A stretch of DNA of 64,000 nucleotides from Terriglobia bacterium (GTDB taxonomy: Bacteria > Acidobacteriota > Terriglobia > UBA7540). Position 1 is the stretch's first letter. Each line of letters opens with the position of its first letter. The notes beneath the pieces were generated by a model, which was not told the origin of the DNA, searched no databases, and saw only the letters and a list, made by a program, of their open reading frames with translations. The DNA is taken from positions 104,294 to 168,293 of the forward strand of contig DASTAW010000029.1 in assembly GCA_035712365.1 (NCBI GenBank). The letters are read 5' to 3'. Position numbers and translations under genes: made by a program. Positions 51,508-60,782 of this stretch are shown here, piece by piece.

Positions 51508-52248
51508 ATGGCGCAATGCAGGACATCGCCGAAGTTGTGCCTGCTGCGAGGGACTGCCTGGCCAGAGCCAGAACCTGGGCGGTTGCGCTCGCCGCTGGGG
51601 GGGAAGAAGAAAAGCAAGCAACGGACGGATTCCTTCCGTGAGCCCGCCTTCACGCTGCTGGAGATGCTCATTGTGGTGACGGTTGCCGGCGTCGTTGCGG
51701 CAATGGCCATCCCACAGGCCTATGATGCCGTCAAGGCCTACCGGCTGCACGCCGACGCGTCGGCGCTTGCAGACCAGTTGAACATCGCGCGCATGAGGGC
51801 GGCATCGCAGTTCGCGCCCTACCGCGAGGTTGTTAATGCCTCTTCCGGGACCTACTGGCGGGAGAAGCTCTGTGGCGACACCACTACCAGCACCGATTCC
51901 GCCTGCACTTCAGCATATAACGCGCTGACGACGACGGGGATTGAGGGTGGGACGCAATACGTGATGGAGGGAGACAGCATCTCAAGCTGCCGGCCATCCT
52001 TTCTCAGCGCCAGCGGCTACCCGGGAACAATCGAGGCGGATCCGAGCCCCCGCCCGGACCCGATTGAAGTCTATTTCAACACCCGTGGCACTCCCGTGGA
52101 CAGCAGTGGCGACCCGCTCGGCAACGGTGGAGCGGTGATTTATGTCCACAACCAGCACAACCTGGTGGATGCAGTGACGGTATCGATTGGCGGAGCGGTG
52201 ACCGTGTGGAACTGGGACACGGCCAGCAGTTCCTGGATGAAGCGATAA
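51508..52248 (+). CDS. Minor pseudopilin, FimT/GspH-like
   Basis: 246 residues from the ATG at 51508. The pilin cut site is REPA^FTLLEMLIVVTVAGVVAAMAIP, with +5 glutamate and a 20-residue hydrophobic helix; the residue before the cut is alanine instead of glycine. Starts are uncertain: GTG 51475 or a TTG at 51583 giving a 22-residue leader are alternatives. The globular domain (about 70-246) has a cysteine-containing loop (WREKLCGDTTTSTDSACTS) and a Pro-rich turn. FimT/FimU-type proteins sit at the tip of type IV pili with PilV, PilW and PilX. It is the first of four pilin-like genes in tandem. Confidence 0.8.
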   Translation: MAQCRTSPKLCLLRGTAWPEPEPGRLRSPLGGKKKSKQRTDSFREPAFTLLEMLIVVTVAGVVAAMAIPQAYDAVKAYRLHADASALADQLNIARMRAASQFAPYREVVNASSGTYWREKLCGDTTTSTDSACTSAYNALTTTGIEGGTQYVMEGDSISSCRPSFLSASGYPGTIEADPSPRPDPIEVYFNTRGTPVDSSGDPLGNGGAVIYVHNQHNLVDAVTVSIGGAVTVWNWDTASSSWMKR

Positions 52249-52284
52249 ACGGTCGCATCGTGGGGAGGGGGCGAGGCAAGAGGA

Positions 52285-52875
52285 ATGCAAAGCCCGGCCG
52301 ATGACAGTGGCGTGACTTTGATTGAGACCCTGATTGCTGTGCTGATCGCAGTCATCGGACTGTTCAGCGTGGGAGGTCTCATTTTTCAGGCGACGGTGAC
52401 CAACAAAAATCAGGGCACCGAGGTTACGCGGGCGACCATTTACGCGCAGGACAAGGTGGAAAAGCTGCTGTCGCTCGACTTCAGCAACTGCACACAGGCG
52501 GCTTCTGCGCAGCCATCCGGTTGCAACACCACCAACATCACCGCGACGGGATGGACACAAGGTCTGCTTGCCGGGGGAGCCATCGGTCCCTCGGTCCAGG
52601 CCACCTGCCCAGCCTCCGGCGCCTCGGTCGGGTACATCGATTTCCTTGACAGCAACGGCATCCAGCTTCCCGGCTCTACGGCGGCCACCGGCTGCTCCGC
52701 GATCAGTTCTTCAGACATTTCCTATGTACGTATGTGGGGGATTACGGATGTGGCATCGACGGGTGGTCCCACCCTGAAGCAGATTTCCGTGGCGGTCTAT
52801 TCACAGTCCGCCGTGAATACGAATTCCGGAAAACCGGTTGTGGTGCTTACAAGCTTGCTTTCAAATCCGAACTAG
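52285..52875 (+). CDS. Minor pilin PilV-like
   Basis: 196 residues. The leader is short (MQSPADDSG) and the cut is DDSG^VTLIETLIAVLIAVIGLFSVGGLIF, with glutamate at +5, typical of PilV. The C-terminal domain has four to six cysteines (NCTQAA, SGCNTT, TCPASG, TGCSAI) that could form disulphide bridges. It should insert into the tip complex that primes pilus assembly. Spacing to the upstream gene is 36 bp and to PilW is 11 bp, which indicates one transcript. Confidence 0.88.
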   Translation: MQSPADDSGVTLIETLIAVLIAVIGLFSVGGLIFQATVTNKNQGTEVTRATIYAQDKVEKLLSLDFSNCTQAASAQPSGCNTTNITATGWTQGLLAGGAIGPSVQATCPASGASVGYIDFLDSNGIQLPGSTAATGCSAISSSDISYVRMWGITDVASTGGPTLKQISVAVYSQSAVNTNSGKPVVVLTSLLSNPN

Positions 52876-52886
52876 CGAACCGAGAG

Positions 52887-53954
52887 ATGAAACGGGACCA
52901 AAAATCGCGGAGGGATTTTGCGGCGGGATTTTCGCTGGTCGAGTTGCTGGCCAGCGTGACCATCATCATGCTTCTCATGTCCGCGGTTTTTCCGTTTCTT
53001 TTTCAATCCCAGAAGAAATACCAGGCCAACCAGGTGGTTTCAGAGGCCAACCAGAGCGCCCGCGCGGCGATGGAGGTCATGACACAGGAGATCGGCCAGG
53101 CGGGCTTTAATCCGAATTTCACCACCGCCAAAACTTCCAGCAACACCGTGGCGGTGAGCTCAAGCGCGCAGTGCGTTACCCTGAGTGACATCAACCAGAT
53201 CAATCCCGGCGACTGGCTCATTGTAGACACGGGACCAAACCATGAGCTGGTTGAGGTGCTATCAACTTCTAACGTTTCGGGGACGCCATGCAGCGCGCCC
53301 AATCAGATTGACGCTGTATTCCTGATGAGTCACGACGGGTCCACGACTGCGTTTCCCGCGATCAGTTACAAGATGCCTTACGGCAGCGGAATCCTCCAGA
53401 CCTCCGGAACTTCGAGCGGTCAGAGGCTGGAATTCTTCGGCGACATCAACCAGGACGGAGTCATCCGCTACGTGGTCTACAGCCTGTCTCCGGCCAGCCC
53501 CGCTGCGACGGTCAGTATTGGTGGGACCACCTACACCCTGTACGGCCTTTATCGCTCGGTGACTACAGTGCCGTTCACGAACCTGCCTGCGCCTTCTACG
53601 TATACCCCGCCTGCGAACGATCAGGCGTCGCCCCTGGTCAACAATGTCCTCTATAACACCACGAACGGGAGCGGCCCCACGGGACAGCCGATTTTTGCCT
53701 ACCCCGACCAGGTTGTCATTGGGGTCGTGCCAAACCAGATCACCGTAGTCGGGACGGTGGTTGTCACCATCAGTGTTGCGGTGAGCCCCAGGAGTCTCGA
53801 GTCTGAATCTCCGGAATGGTTCACCATGGCCACTCAGGTCCGGCCGCTGAACCTTCAGGCCGCCATCACTGTAAATAACGCGGGCGGAGCCATCTATCTG
53901 CCGCCTCTCCCCAAGAGTTTGCCCATGACCTTTCCATCGGATTACTACCCGTGA
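52887..53954 (+). CDS. Minor pilin PilW-like
   Basis: 355 residues from the ATG at 52887; the frame runs 51 codons further upstream inside pilV, but that start would put the pilin motif deep in the protein. The cut site is FAAG^FSLVELLASVTIIMLLMSAVFPFLF with +5 glutamate. The PilW-type feature QVVSEANQSARAAMEVMTQEIGQAGF follows. The rest is beta-rich and Ser/Thr/Gly-rich, with FLMSHDGSTTAFPAISYKMP and a PilW-like EFFGDINQDGVIRYVVYSL. Gene order fimT-pilV-pilW-pilX matches the Pseudomonas minor-pilin operon. Confidence 0.88.
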   Translation: MKRDQKSRRDFAAGFSLVELLASVTIIMLLMSAVFPFLFQSQKKYQANQVVSEANQSARAAMEVMTQEIGQAGFNPNFTTAKTSSNTVAVSSSAQCVTLSDINQINPGDWLIVDTGPNHELVEVLSTSNVSGTPCSAPNQIDAVFLMSHDGSTTAFPAISYKMPYGSGILQTSGTSSGQRLEFFGDINQDGVIRYVVYSLSPASPAATVSIGGTTYTLYGLYRSVTTVPFTNLPAPSTYTPPANDQASPLVNNVLYNTTNGSGPTGQPIFAYPDQVVIGVVPNQITVVGTVVVTISVAVSPRSLESESPEWFTMATQVRPLNLQAAITVNNAGGAIYLPPLPKSLPMTFPSDYYP

Positions 53955-53967
53955 GGAACAGACTTCA

Positions 53968-55686
53968 ATGAAAACGTGTTCGTTCAAAAGCAGCCTATCA
54001 GGCGGCCGCAGCGAGCGCGGTGTTGCGCTGGTTCTCGTCCTGCTGGCGATGCTGGTCCTCTCCGTGCTGGCCGCGGCGATCGTTTTCACCGCCCGGTCCG
54101 AAACTTTTGCTGCTTATAATTACAAGCTCGACACGCAAGCGGACTACCTGGCGAAGGCAGGCATACAGCGCGCCGTCAACTGGTTTCGCAGCACGCATTA
54201 TCGAGCCATCACCCAGAGCGAGGCCAACACTTATTATCTGGTGACATCGAGCGGCAGCCCCTTTAATCTCTACACGTCCAACTCTTCCCCGGTGGTGTGC
54301 AAGTCCGACTGCTCCAGCAATAACAGCGGTGTGCAGTTGATTGGGTTCGGCAGCGGGACGTCGAATTTTCCGGCTATCAACAATAGCGAAAGCGCTCCGC
54401 GAGAGGTGGCCGATGCTTTTGCCTCGGACTTGAACGACGCTGCGAACACCCGCGTGTCCGCCGACGCGGACAATTCCGGATACTTCAACGTGAATGCCGT
54501 CCTCTTGAATTATCAGACAGTCAACGTCGGTTCCCAGCCGCCGCTGGCTGCCGCGCCGGTGGAGACCTGGCTGATTACTTCCAGAGCAACATGGACAGGA
54601 GGATCAGGCTCATCCACGAGAATCGCCACGGCAGAGGAACAGGCGATCGTGCAGCCCATTTACATTCCCACCTGGGCCAACGCGCTTTATGGATTTTGCT
54701 CGGTAAGCATGCAGGGGAGTTCCGGCACATGCACCGACGCCTTCAACTCGTCGCTGGGAGCGTACGGCGGCGGAAATCCGAGCGTAGCTGCGGGCCAGTG
54801 TGATTCCACCACCGCCAGCAACGTGATTGGCGCCGGGGCCAGTGTGGGCGCTAATGGAGGAGTCACGCTAGGGAGCAACGTGACGGTTTCAGGGGATGTT
54901 GTGATTGGCACGGGCGGCAGTTCCGGCTGCACAACCAGCGGCTACAGCGGGAGCACGAGCTCGGTGCTCGGGCAGGTGATTAACGGGCCGTATAAGGCGC
55001 CTGCCCCTGCGCCGAGCTTTCGGGCCAATTTCCCGAACGGCGCTCCTTCTTACTCGCTGGGTTCTGGAAGCGTGCAGGTGCTGCCAGTGGGCGCGACGTG
55101 GTCCAATAGTCCGTTTCCTCAGACGACGGGCGTGAGTCCTGCGACGAGCACGCCATGTATGGACACTTCCTGCGACGGTACTTCTGCCCACCCTTACGAA
55201 ATTTCGAGCATCACGATGTCGGGTGGCGGGGGAGGCGGCAATGCGCCGGTGCTGGAACTGGTGGGAGGCTCCAGCCCATTAAATCCGGTCTATTACAATG
55301 TCGGCAGCCTCAGTGAAACCCAGGGCCAGATCAGCGTTTCAGGATACGTTGTCATCAACATCAAAACAAACCTGAGCCTTGGCGGTCTTGGGATCGCCAA
55401 TGGTGTTTCATCCAGCATACCGCCCGAATGCGTTGCCATTAACTATGCTGGTACGAACAGCGTCTCGATCAGCGGCAACGGCGCTGTTTCAGCGATTCTG
55501 AGCGCTCCCAACGCCACTGTCACTCTGGGTGGCGGCGGGAGCGGGGGGTACTTTGTTGGGGCTGTGCTGGGCAACAACGTTTCCGTTCAGGGCGGCTATC
55601 CGGTCCACTACGATGTGCAACTCAGGCAGGCCGGAGGCTCGATGGGCGTGATGGTGACCTCCGCATACAGCCGCAAGAAAATGTAG
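53968..55686 (+). CDS. PilX-like minor pilin with long Gly/Ser-rich C-terminal domain
   Basis: 572 residues. The N terminus is RSERG^VALVLVLLAMLVLSVLAAAIVF, a pilin helix without the usual +5 glutamate, as in PilX and GspK. The PilX-type sequence YKLDTQADYLAKAGIQRAVNWF follows. True PilX proteins are about 150-200 residues. Here about 400 more residues follow. They are glycine-, serine- and threonine-rich with repeated hydrophobic-Gly alternation (ASVGANGGVTLGSNVTVSGDVV; LGGLGIANGV; VSISGNGAVSAILSAPNATVTLGGGGSGG), a look typical of right-handed beta-helix proteins. The tail could be the exposed adhesive tip that PilY1 provides elsewhere. PilY1 is not downstream. Confidence 0.82.
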   Translation: MKTCSFKSSLSGGRSERGVALVLVLLAMLVLSVLAAAIVFTARSETFAAYNYKLDTQADYLAKAGIQRAVNWFRSTHYRAITQSEANTYYLVTSSGSPFNLYTSNSSPVVCKSDCSSNNSGVQLIGFGSGTSNFPAINNSESAPREVADAFASDLNDAANTRVSADADNSGYFNVNAVLLNYQTVNVGSQPPLAAAPVETWLITSRATWTGGSGSSTRIATAEEQAIVQPIYIPTWANALYGFCSVSMQGSSGTCTDAFNSSLGAYGGGNPSVAAGQCDSTTASNVIGAGASVGANGGVTLGSNVTVSGDVVIGTGGSSGCTTSGYSGSTSSVLGQVINGPYKAPAPAPSFRANFPNGAPSYSLGSGSVQVLPVGATWSNSPFPQTTGVSPATSTPCMDTSCDGTSAHPYEISSITMSGGGGGGNAPVLELVGGSSPLNPVYYNVGSLSETQGQISVSGYVVINIKTNLSLGGLGIANGVSSSIPPECVAINYAGTNSVSISGNGAVSAILSAPNATVTLGGGGSGGYFVGAVLGNNVSVQGGYPVHYDVQLRQAGGSMGVMVTSAYSRKKM

Positions 55687-56055
55687 AAGTCCGGTTGCTC
55701 TCCTGCCGGGCTTCAGCCTTCCTCCGTACGGGCCGGTATGTGGCGCACCCGGCCTTTTCTGTTTTGCAAGGTTTCAAACCTGGTTAACTAACTAGTATGT
55801 GACGGCGGCATTCGCTGGCCGCCTCGGCATGTGGTAATCTTATGATGTGAGGGATGGGCTGCCAGCGTTCAAAGTTCCTGAAGAAAAGGGAATCCCATCC
55901 TTCGCTTGGCCGCTGATCTACAAGCCCCGGGGTTAATCCGATAGGAAACCCTTCCGTGTTGGAAGCGCATCGTAGCTGATGGCAAGGTTAAGATTGAGCC
56001 GCCTCCGAATGGATTGAACTCTCGGCAGAAGAGTCACGAAAGGAGAATCTTTTTC
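55687..56055. other. Intergenic region, 369 bp
   Basis: Contains the terminator candidate at 55731-55765. The rest holds no gene. The HtrA frame runs upstream to a TTG at 56014, but the ATG at 56056 has the better ribosome site. Confidence 0.45.
55731..55765 (+). terminator. Terminator of the minor-pilin operon
   Basis: GGCCGG (55731-55736) pairs with CCGGCC (55749-55754) around a 12-base loop; TTTTCTGTTTT follows directly. It lies 45 bp after the PilX-like stop. Confidence 0.55.
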
Positions 56056-57603
56056 ATGCCGCGATTTTCTAAGCAATTTTTGTGCGAGAATTTCCTGGGC
56101 CTGAGCCTGACACTGATCGGCGTTCTCTGCCTGGTTCTCGCTTCTGTGATGTACCTCGGGCACCGCAGCTTTGCGGATATCGCGCTCGCCAATGGCCAGG
56201 CGCTGGATGGCCCGGATATTAACCAGCTTGAGCAGTTGAACAAGGCCTATGAGCGTATCGCTCAGGCCGTTACGCCTGCGGTCGTTTACATTAGTACCAC
56301 GCAGGTGATGAAGGTGCAGCAGTCTCCCTTTTTCTCCGATCCTTTTTTCCGCCGATTTTTCGGTAATATGCCTGGGATGGTTCCGCAAAAGCAGGTCCTG
56401 CACGCCCTGGGTTCCGGCGTAATTGTTTCGCCGCAGGGTTACATTGTGACCAACAATCACGTGATCGATCATGCGACGGACATCGAAGTGACGCTCTCTG
56501 ACAAGCGGAAGCTCCCTGCCAAAGTCGTGGGTGCAGACAAGCCGACCGACCTTGCGGTTCTCAAGATTGATGCTTCTGATTTGCCCGTCGCTTCCTGGGG
56601 CGACTCAGATGCTCTGCACGTCGGAGCTATTGTAATGGCCTTTGGAAATCCCTTTGGACTCACCAGCCAGGGCGGAGGAATCACGGTGACCCGGGGAACG
56701 GTGAGCGCGCTCGGCCGTTCGGGAATGGGCATCGAAGGTCCAGGAAGCCTGGAAAACTTCATTCAGACGGACGCCGCCATTAATCCCGGAAATTCCGGCG
56801 GTCCTCTGGTTAACGTCAGAGGCCAGGTGGTGGGTATCAACACCGCTATCCTCAGTGGAAATTCCGGACCCGGAGGCGAAGGGAGTTTTATCGGAGTCGG
56901 CTTCGCGATTCCTTCCAATACCGTCAAACGCGTGATGGAAGATCTGATTAAGAGCGGAAAGGTATCGCGTGGTTACCTTGGCGTCCTGGTGTCGGATGTC
57001 AATTCTGATTTTGCGAAGCAATTTAACGTTCCAGACACCTCTGGCGCCTTTGTCCAGAATGTGGAACCCAAAGGGCCTGCGGGTAAGGCGGACGTTCAAA
57101 ACGGTGATGTCATTCGCAAGTACAATGGCAAGAATGTCCCGGACGCCGGGACGCTCACGACCATGGTGACGCAAACGAATCCCGGAACAACTGTCAAGCT
57201 GAGCATTCTGCGAAACGGCAAGCCCATGGACGTTACGGTGACTTTGGGTGAGAGGCCCGCGAATGCTGGCGCGGCTCCAAGCCAGGGTCAAGCGCCGTCG
57301 GGAAGCGCCCTGGAAGGCGTTTCAGTCCAGAACCTGACTCCGAGCCTGCGGGACCAACTGGGGATTCCAGCCAATGCGAGCGGGGTTGTGGTCTCCGACA
57401 TCGACCAGAGTAGTCCGGCGGCTCAGTACCTCCAGCAGGGAGATGTGATTGAGAGCATCAACCGGCAGCCTGTCCATAACGTTGGCGACTTCAATCGCCT
57501 GGCTGGCGAAGCCAAAGGGCAGGTGCTGCTGCGTGTCATCCACCAGGGACAAGGGTTCTTTGTGGTGATTTCGCCCGGCCCTGGCGACGGCGGCGGACAG
57601 TGA
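56056..57603 (+). CDS. HtrA/DegP-family serine protease with two PDZ domains
   Basis: 515 residues from the ATG at 56056 (AAAGGAG ten bases ahead). A membrane signal is at about residues 15-37. The trypsin-like domain has the triad in NNHVIDHATD (His, about 134), PTDLAVLKID (Asp, about 165) and GNSGGPLVN (Ser, about 247). Two PDZ domains follow (about 295-390 and 410-510), with LGVLVSDVNSDFAKQFNV and ASGVVVSDIDQSSPAAQYL. The Do-type protease degrades or refolds envelope proteins in the periplasm. It follows the pilins but after a terminator candidate, so it is probably independently transcribed. Confidence 0.95.
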   Translation: MPRFSKQFLCENFLGLSLTLIGVLCLVLASVMYLGHRSFADIALANGQALDGPDINQLEQLNKAYERIAQAVTPAVVYISTTQVMKVQQSPFFSDPFFRRFFGNMPGMVPQKQVLHALGSGVIVSPQGYIVTNNHVIDHATDIEVTLSDKRKLPAKVVGADKPTDLAVLKIDASDLPVASWGDSDALHVGAIVMAFGNPFGLTSQGGGITVTRGTVSALGRSGMGIEGPGSLENFIQTDAAINPGNSGGPLVNVRGQVVGINTAILSGNSGPGGEGSFIGVGFAIPSNTVKRVMEDLIKSGKVSRGYLGVLVSDVNSDFAKQFNVPDTSGAFVQNVEPKGPAGKADVQNGDVIRKYNGKNVPDAGTLTTMVTQTNPGTTVKLSILRNGKPMDVTVTLGERPANAGAAPSQGQAPSGSALEGVSVQNLTPSLRDQLGIPANASGVVVSDIDQSSPAAQYLQQGDVIESINRQPVHNVGDFNRLAGEAKGQVLLRVIHQGQGFFVVISPGPGDGGGQ

Positions 57604-57640
57604 TCCGGTAGCAGTTTACCGGAACTCGGGTGACCTCAGA

Positions 57641-57719
57641 GGCCCCCGGAGCGTTGGAGTGATTCCTCGCAAGAACATGCGCGGAACTCAGTGTCAGCGT
57701 TCCGGGGCCTTTTCTTTTT
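57641..57719 (+). terminator. Terminator between HtrA and TolC genes
   Basis: GGCCCCCGGAGCG near 57641 pairs with CGTTCCGGGGCC around 57698-57709 (one bulge), enclosing a long loop, and is followed by TTTTCTTTTT. It can serve the rightward HtrA transcript. Confidence 0.5.
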
Positions 57720-57777
57720 GCGCGCATTAAGCAGAGAGGATTTGTTGCCCGACGTGCGCGGCAGAATACCCCGCTGG

Positions 57778-59169
57778 TCAGGGAGCGCCAGCCGGACGAA
57801 CCTCGACGCCAGGAGAGACCGTCGCTGGCTCGCCGGGGGCAATGGGCGCAGCCAGTCCATTCACCAGCAGAAAACCCTGAATTTCCGTTCCTGTCTCACG
57901 GAGCTTGATCAGGTTCATCACGTAGTTCTCGCGAAGCTGGAAGAGAGTTCGCTGGGCGATCAAAACCTGGGGATACGCTGCGGCCATTTGCCGGTACTTT
58001 TCGAAGTAGAGATCGTATGCCTTCTGGGCCTGCGGCAGAATTCCCTTCTGATAGCGCTCGACTGATTCGAAAGCGTCAGAATAGTCCCGAAAGACCGGGG
58101 CAAACTCCGAGCGCAGGGAGAGCCTTATCCGGTCAAGTTCGCTGCGTGCGTGAGCCAGCTCAGCCGCGGCGGCTTTAACATTTCCCTGGTTTCGATCAAA
58201 AATCGGGATTTGTACTCCCACCTGGACCGAGCCTTCCCATCCGACGGGCCGGGAGCCAACTTCTCCGAGCAATTCACGGTTGTAGTCAAGCCCTGCGCCA
58301 ACCTGGATGTTTGGTCGCGGTTCGAGTTGGGCCCGTTTGAGAGCCAGCTCGGCCCGGGTTATCCCTTGCTCGGCAAGTTTGACTTCGGGACTGTCCCGCA
58401 GGAGTCTTGAGAGCGCGCCCTGGGCGTTTATCTGAGGCAATGGGCCGGCCAGGCTCCCGGCCAGGGGCGTCACCGGGAGCGCAGGATTGCCCACTGTGGC
58501 GGCCAGTTGCTGCCAGGCGCGCTGCTGGTCATTCTTCGCTGCTGCAAGATCAAGGTCAGCGCGCTGAGCTTCAACTATCGCTTCCAGCATGTCCGGCTGG
58601 TCGGCCTGGCCCACGTTCAAGAGTTGGCCGGAAGTTTGAACGGCCTTGCGGGCGATCTCGGCCAACTCGCTTCGCACCTGTACCAGTTCTTGCGCCCCAA
58701 GTGCCTCGTAGTAGGCCAGGCGCACGGAATTCACAACGCGCTGGCGCTGCGCCGCCACAACGGATTCCGCCTGCGCCTGCTCCTGAGCAAAGACTTTCCG
58801 GCTCAGTCCCAGTTTGCCGAATGTGACAATGGTCTGCTGCACGAAGAGCCCGTGTTCGCCGCCCCGGATAATTGGCCCTGACGAAATTTCTCGACCCTCG
58901 TAACCAACTACAGGATTTGGATACAGGCCCGCCTGAATCTTGCGGCCCTCGGAAGCGCGCACGTCCGCCTGCGCCTGTGCAAGCGTGGGGTTGCGCTGCA
59001 AAGCCATCTGCTCAAGCTCCTCGATCGTCAGCTTGGCCTCGGGAGCGGTCGCCTGAGTGCCGGCCTGCTGGGCGCTACCGGCGTCCTGCGCTGGCAGGAT
59101 CGTAGGTGTCGCCAGCGTGATGATCAGCGCGATAAAAAGGACGAGCAAAGTTTTCTTTTGATACATCAT
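57778..59169 (-). CDS. TolC/CusC-type outer membrane efflux protein
   Basis: 463 residues. A signal peptide (about 1-27) precedes the first OEP repeat, LTIEELEQMALQRNPTLAQAQADVRASEG, and a second copy around residue 260 (GALSRLLRDSPEVKLAEQGITRAELALKRA) gives the tandem-repeat layout of TolC. Long coiled helices alternate with beta segments such as WEGSVQVGVQIPIFDRNQGNVKAAAAELAHAR. It would form the trimeric outer membrane exit channel. Four genes on this strand (Cys/His-rich protein, cytochrome c, multicopper oxidase, TolC) form one unit. An inner-membrane pump and adaptor (CusAB type) are not here, so the partner is encoded elsewhere or the channel works with the oxidase. Confidence 0.92.
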   Translation of the reverse strand: MMYQKKTLLVLFIALIITLATPTILPAQDAGSAQQAGTQATAPEAKLTIEELEQMALQRNPTLAQAQADVRASEGRKIQAGLYPNPVVGYEGREISSGPIIRGGEHGLFVQQTIVTFGKLGLSRKVFAQEQAQAESVVAAQRQRVVNSVRLAYYEALGAQELVQVRSELAEIARKAVQTSGQLLNVGQADQPDMLEAIVEAQRADLDLAAAKNDQQRAWQQLAATVGNPALPVTPLAGSLAGPLPQINAQGALSRLLRDSPEVKLAEQGITRAELALKRAQLEPRPNIQVGAGLDYNRELLGEVGSRPVGWEGSVQVGVQIPIFDRNQGNVKAAAAELAHARSELDRIRLSLRSEFAPVFRDYSDAFESVERYQKGILPQAQKAYDLYFEKYRQMAAAYPQVLIAQRTLFQLRENYVMNLIKLRETGTEIQGFLLVNGLAAPIAPGEPATVSPGVEVRPAGAP

Positions 59170-59222
59170 GTGTGCTTCTCCTCTTTTGAACTTGGTGAGT
59201 CCAGCCTGATTGCCAGCATCCG

Positions 59223-60782
59223 CTACTCGCCAGGTTGGTGGTGCATTCCAGGCGGCATTCCCGGATTCTCGTTTCGCTGATTCTTCTTGAGTTCCGTGAT
59301 CTTGTCGTAAAGTTCGGGCGGCAGAACTCGGACCAGGGTCATCATCCCCATCACGCCCCCACTCCAGCCTTTTCTCAGCCCGTAGGTCTCAGGCTTCACA
59401 AACATTTCATCCATGGGCATAAACATGTCCTGCGGGTAGCCGGGAACCAGCTCGGGGTTTTTGTTTCCCAATGGCATGTTCATGCCGGGCATATTCTGCA
59501 TGTTTTGGCTCATCCCCGGCACGTTCGGCATTTGGTGGGTCATTCCGGGCATCCCATGCTCTGCGCCCGCAGAAAGCGGCAGGTTGGTTGTTGCCTTCTC
59601 GTGGTCAGCGCCGATGCCGATGGCGCGACCCAGGCTCGGTCCGTTTTCTTCCGACATCGCGCTCCCCTGCCGCAGCATGCCCATGCCTTCTTCCATTCCC
59701 ATGCCGGTGCGCATGCCGTGGCCGGCTTCCATCATGGGCCCAACCATCGAGACCATCTGGTTCATCATGTGGTGGGGCAGGTGGCAGTGCAGCATCCAGT
59801 CGCCCGGATATTTGGCCTCAAATTCGACGTCGCGGGATTGCGCCACGCCAACCAGGACAGTATTTTCAGGCCGCCAGGTGCTTTGGGGGGCGCGGCCGCC
59901 CTCGGTCCCGGTCACATAGAACGTGTTGCCGTGCAGATGCATTGGATGATGGTCCATCCCAATATTTACAAAACGGATGCGCACTCTTTCGCCCAGCTTG
60001 ACAAGCAACGGGGTAGTTGCCGGGCCGGATTTTCCATTGATCGTCAGCCAGTTGAATTCCATCGACAGCGTATTCGGAACGGTGTTATTCGGCAGCACGG
60101 CCCACTCCTGGAGGACCAGCCCAAAATCCTTGTCCACGCGCGGCTTGTAGGGTTCCTTCGGGTGCATGATGAATAGGCCGATCAGGCCCATCATTTCCTG
60201 CATAGCCATGTGTGAGTGGTAGAAATAAGTCCCCTCCTGGTGCAGAGTGAACTCGTACACAAAGCGGCCACCCGGCGGAATCAGGTCTTGCGTTACTCCC
60301 GGCACGCCATCCATGTCAATGGGAATTTCAAATCCGTGCCAGTGCATGGAAGTCGCTTCCGGCAAATGGTTGTCTACGATCAGCCGCACGCGGTCGCCCT
60401 GAACAATTTGGATCGTCGGTCCCGGAGCGCTGCCGTTGTACCCCCAGGCGTCAATGGTCTTGCCCGGCACAAGCTCGCGCTTGACGGGCTCGGCAATTAA
60501 ATTGAACACTTTGACGCCGTTGTCGAGCGTGTAAGAAAGTTGCGGAGGGACATCTGGAGTTTCGACCATGAGATGCCCCTCCCCCGCCGATGATGGCGCG
60601 GGCGGAGCTTGTGCATGCTTCGGTTTAGGCTCAGTCTTGGGCATAGGCATGTTGCCCATGTTCATCGGCATCGGCTGCTGGGCATGGGACTGGCCTTGCT
60701 GTTTTGCCCAGCCCTTCGTGGAAGCCATCAGCCCTGCACCCAACAACCCCTGACGGAAAAATTCTCTTCTGCTTCTGCTCAT
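59223..60782 (-). CDS. Multicopper oxidase with Met-rich region, Tat signal (CopA/CueO-like)
   Basis: 519 residues from the ATG at 60782, which has AAAAAGGAG and overlaps the cytochrome stop (ATGA). A twin-arginine signal (SRREFFRQG) leads it. Copper ligands are MHWHG (about 146), YHSHM (about 187), HHPMHLHG (about 277) and HCHLPHHMM (about 329), covering the type 1, 2 and 3 sites. The C-terminal 150 residues are very rich in methionine and glycine (HGMPGMTHQMPNVPGM and similar), and a Met-rich stretch also precedes the first domain (MPMNMGNMPMPKTEPK). Such regions bind Cu(I). The enzyme probably oxidises Cu(I) in the periplasm as part of copper tolerance. Confidence 0.93.
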   Translation of the reverse strand: MSRSRREFFRQGLLGAGLMASTKGWAKQQGQSHAQQPMPMNMGNMPMPKTEPKPKHAQAPPAPSSAGEGHLMVETPDVPPQLSYTLDNGVKVFNLIAEPVKRELVPGKTIDAWGYNGSAPGPTIQIVQGDRVRLIVDNHLPEATSMHWHGFEIPIDMDGVPGVTQDLIPPGGRFVYEFTLHQEGTYFYHSHMAMQEMMGLIGLFIMHPKEPYKPRVDKDFGLVLQEWAVLPNNTVPNTLSMEFNWLTINGKSGPATTPLLVKLGERVRIRFVNIGMDHHPMHLHGNTFYVTGTEGGRAPQSTWRPENTVLVGVAQSRDVEFEAKYPGDWMLHCHLPHHMMNQMVSMVGPMMEAGHGMRTGMGMEEGMGMLRQGSAMSEENGPSLGRAIGIGADHEKATTNLPLSAGAEHGMPGMTHQMPNVPGMSQNMQNMPGMNMPLGNKNPELVPGYPQDMFMPMDEMFVKPETYGLRKGWSGGVMGMMTLVRVLPPELYDKITELKKNQRNENPGMPPGMHHQPGE

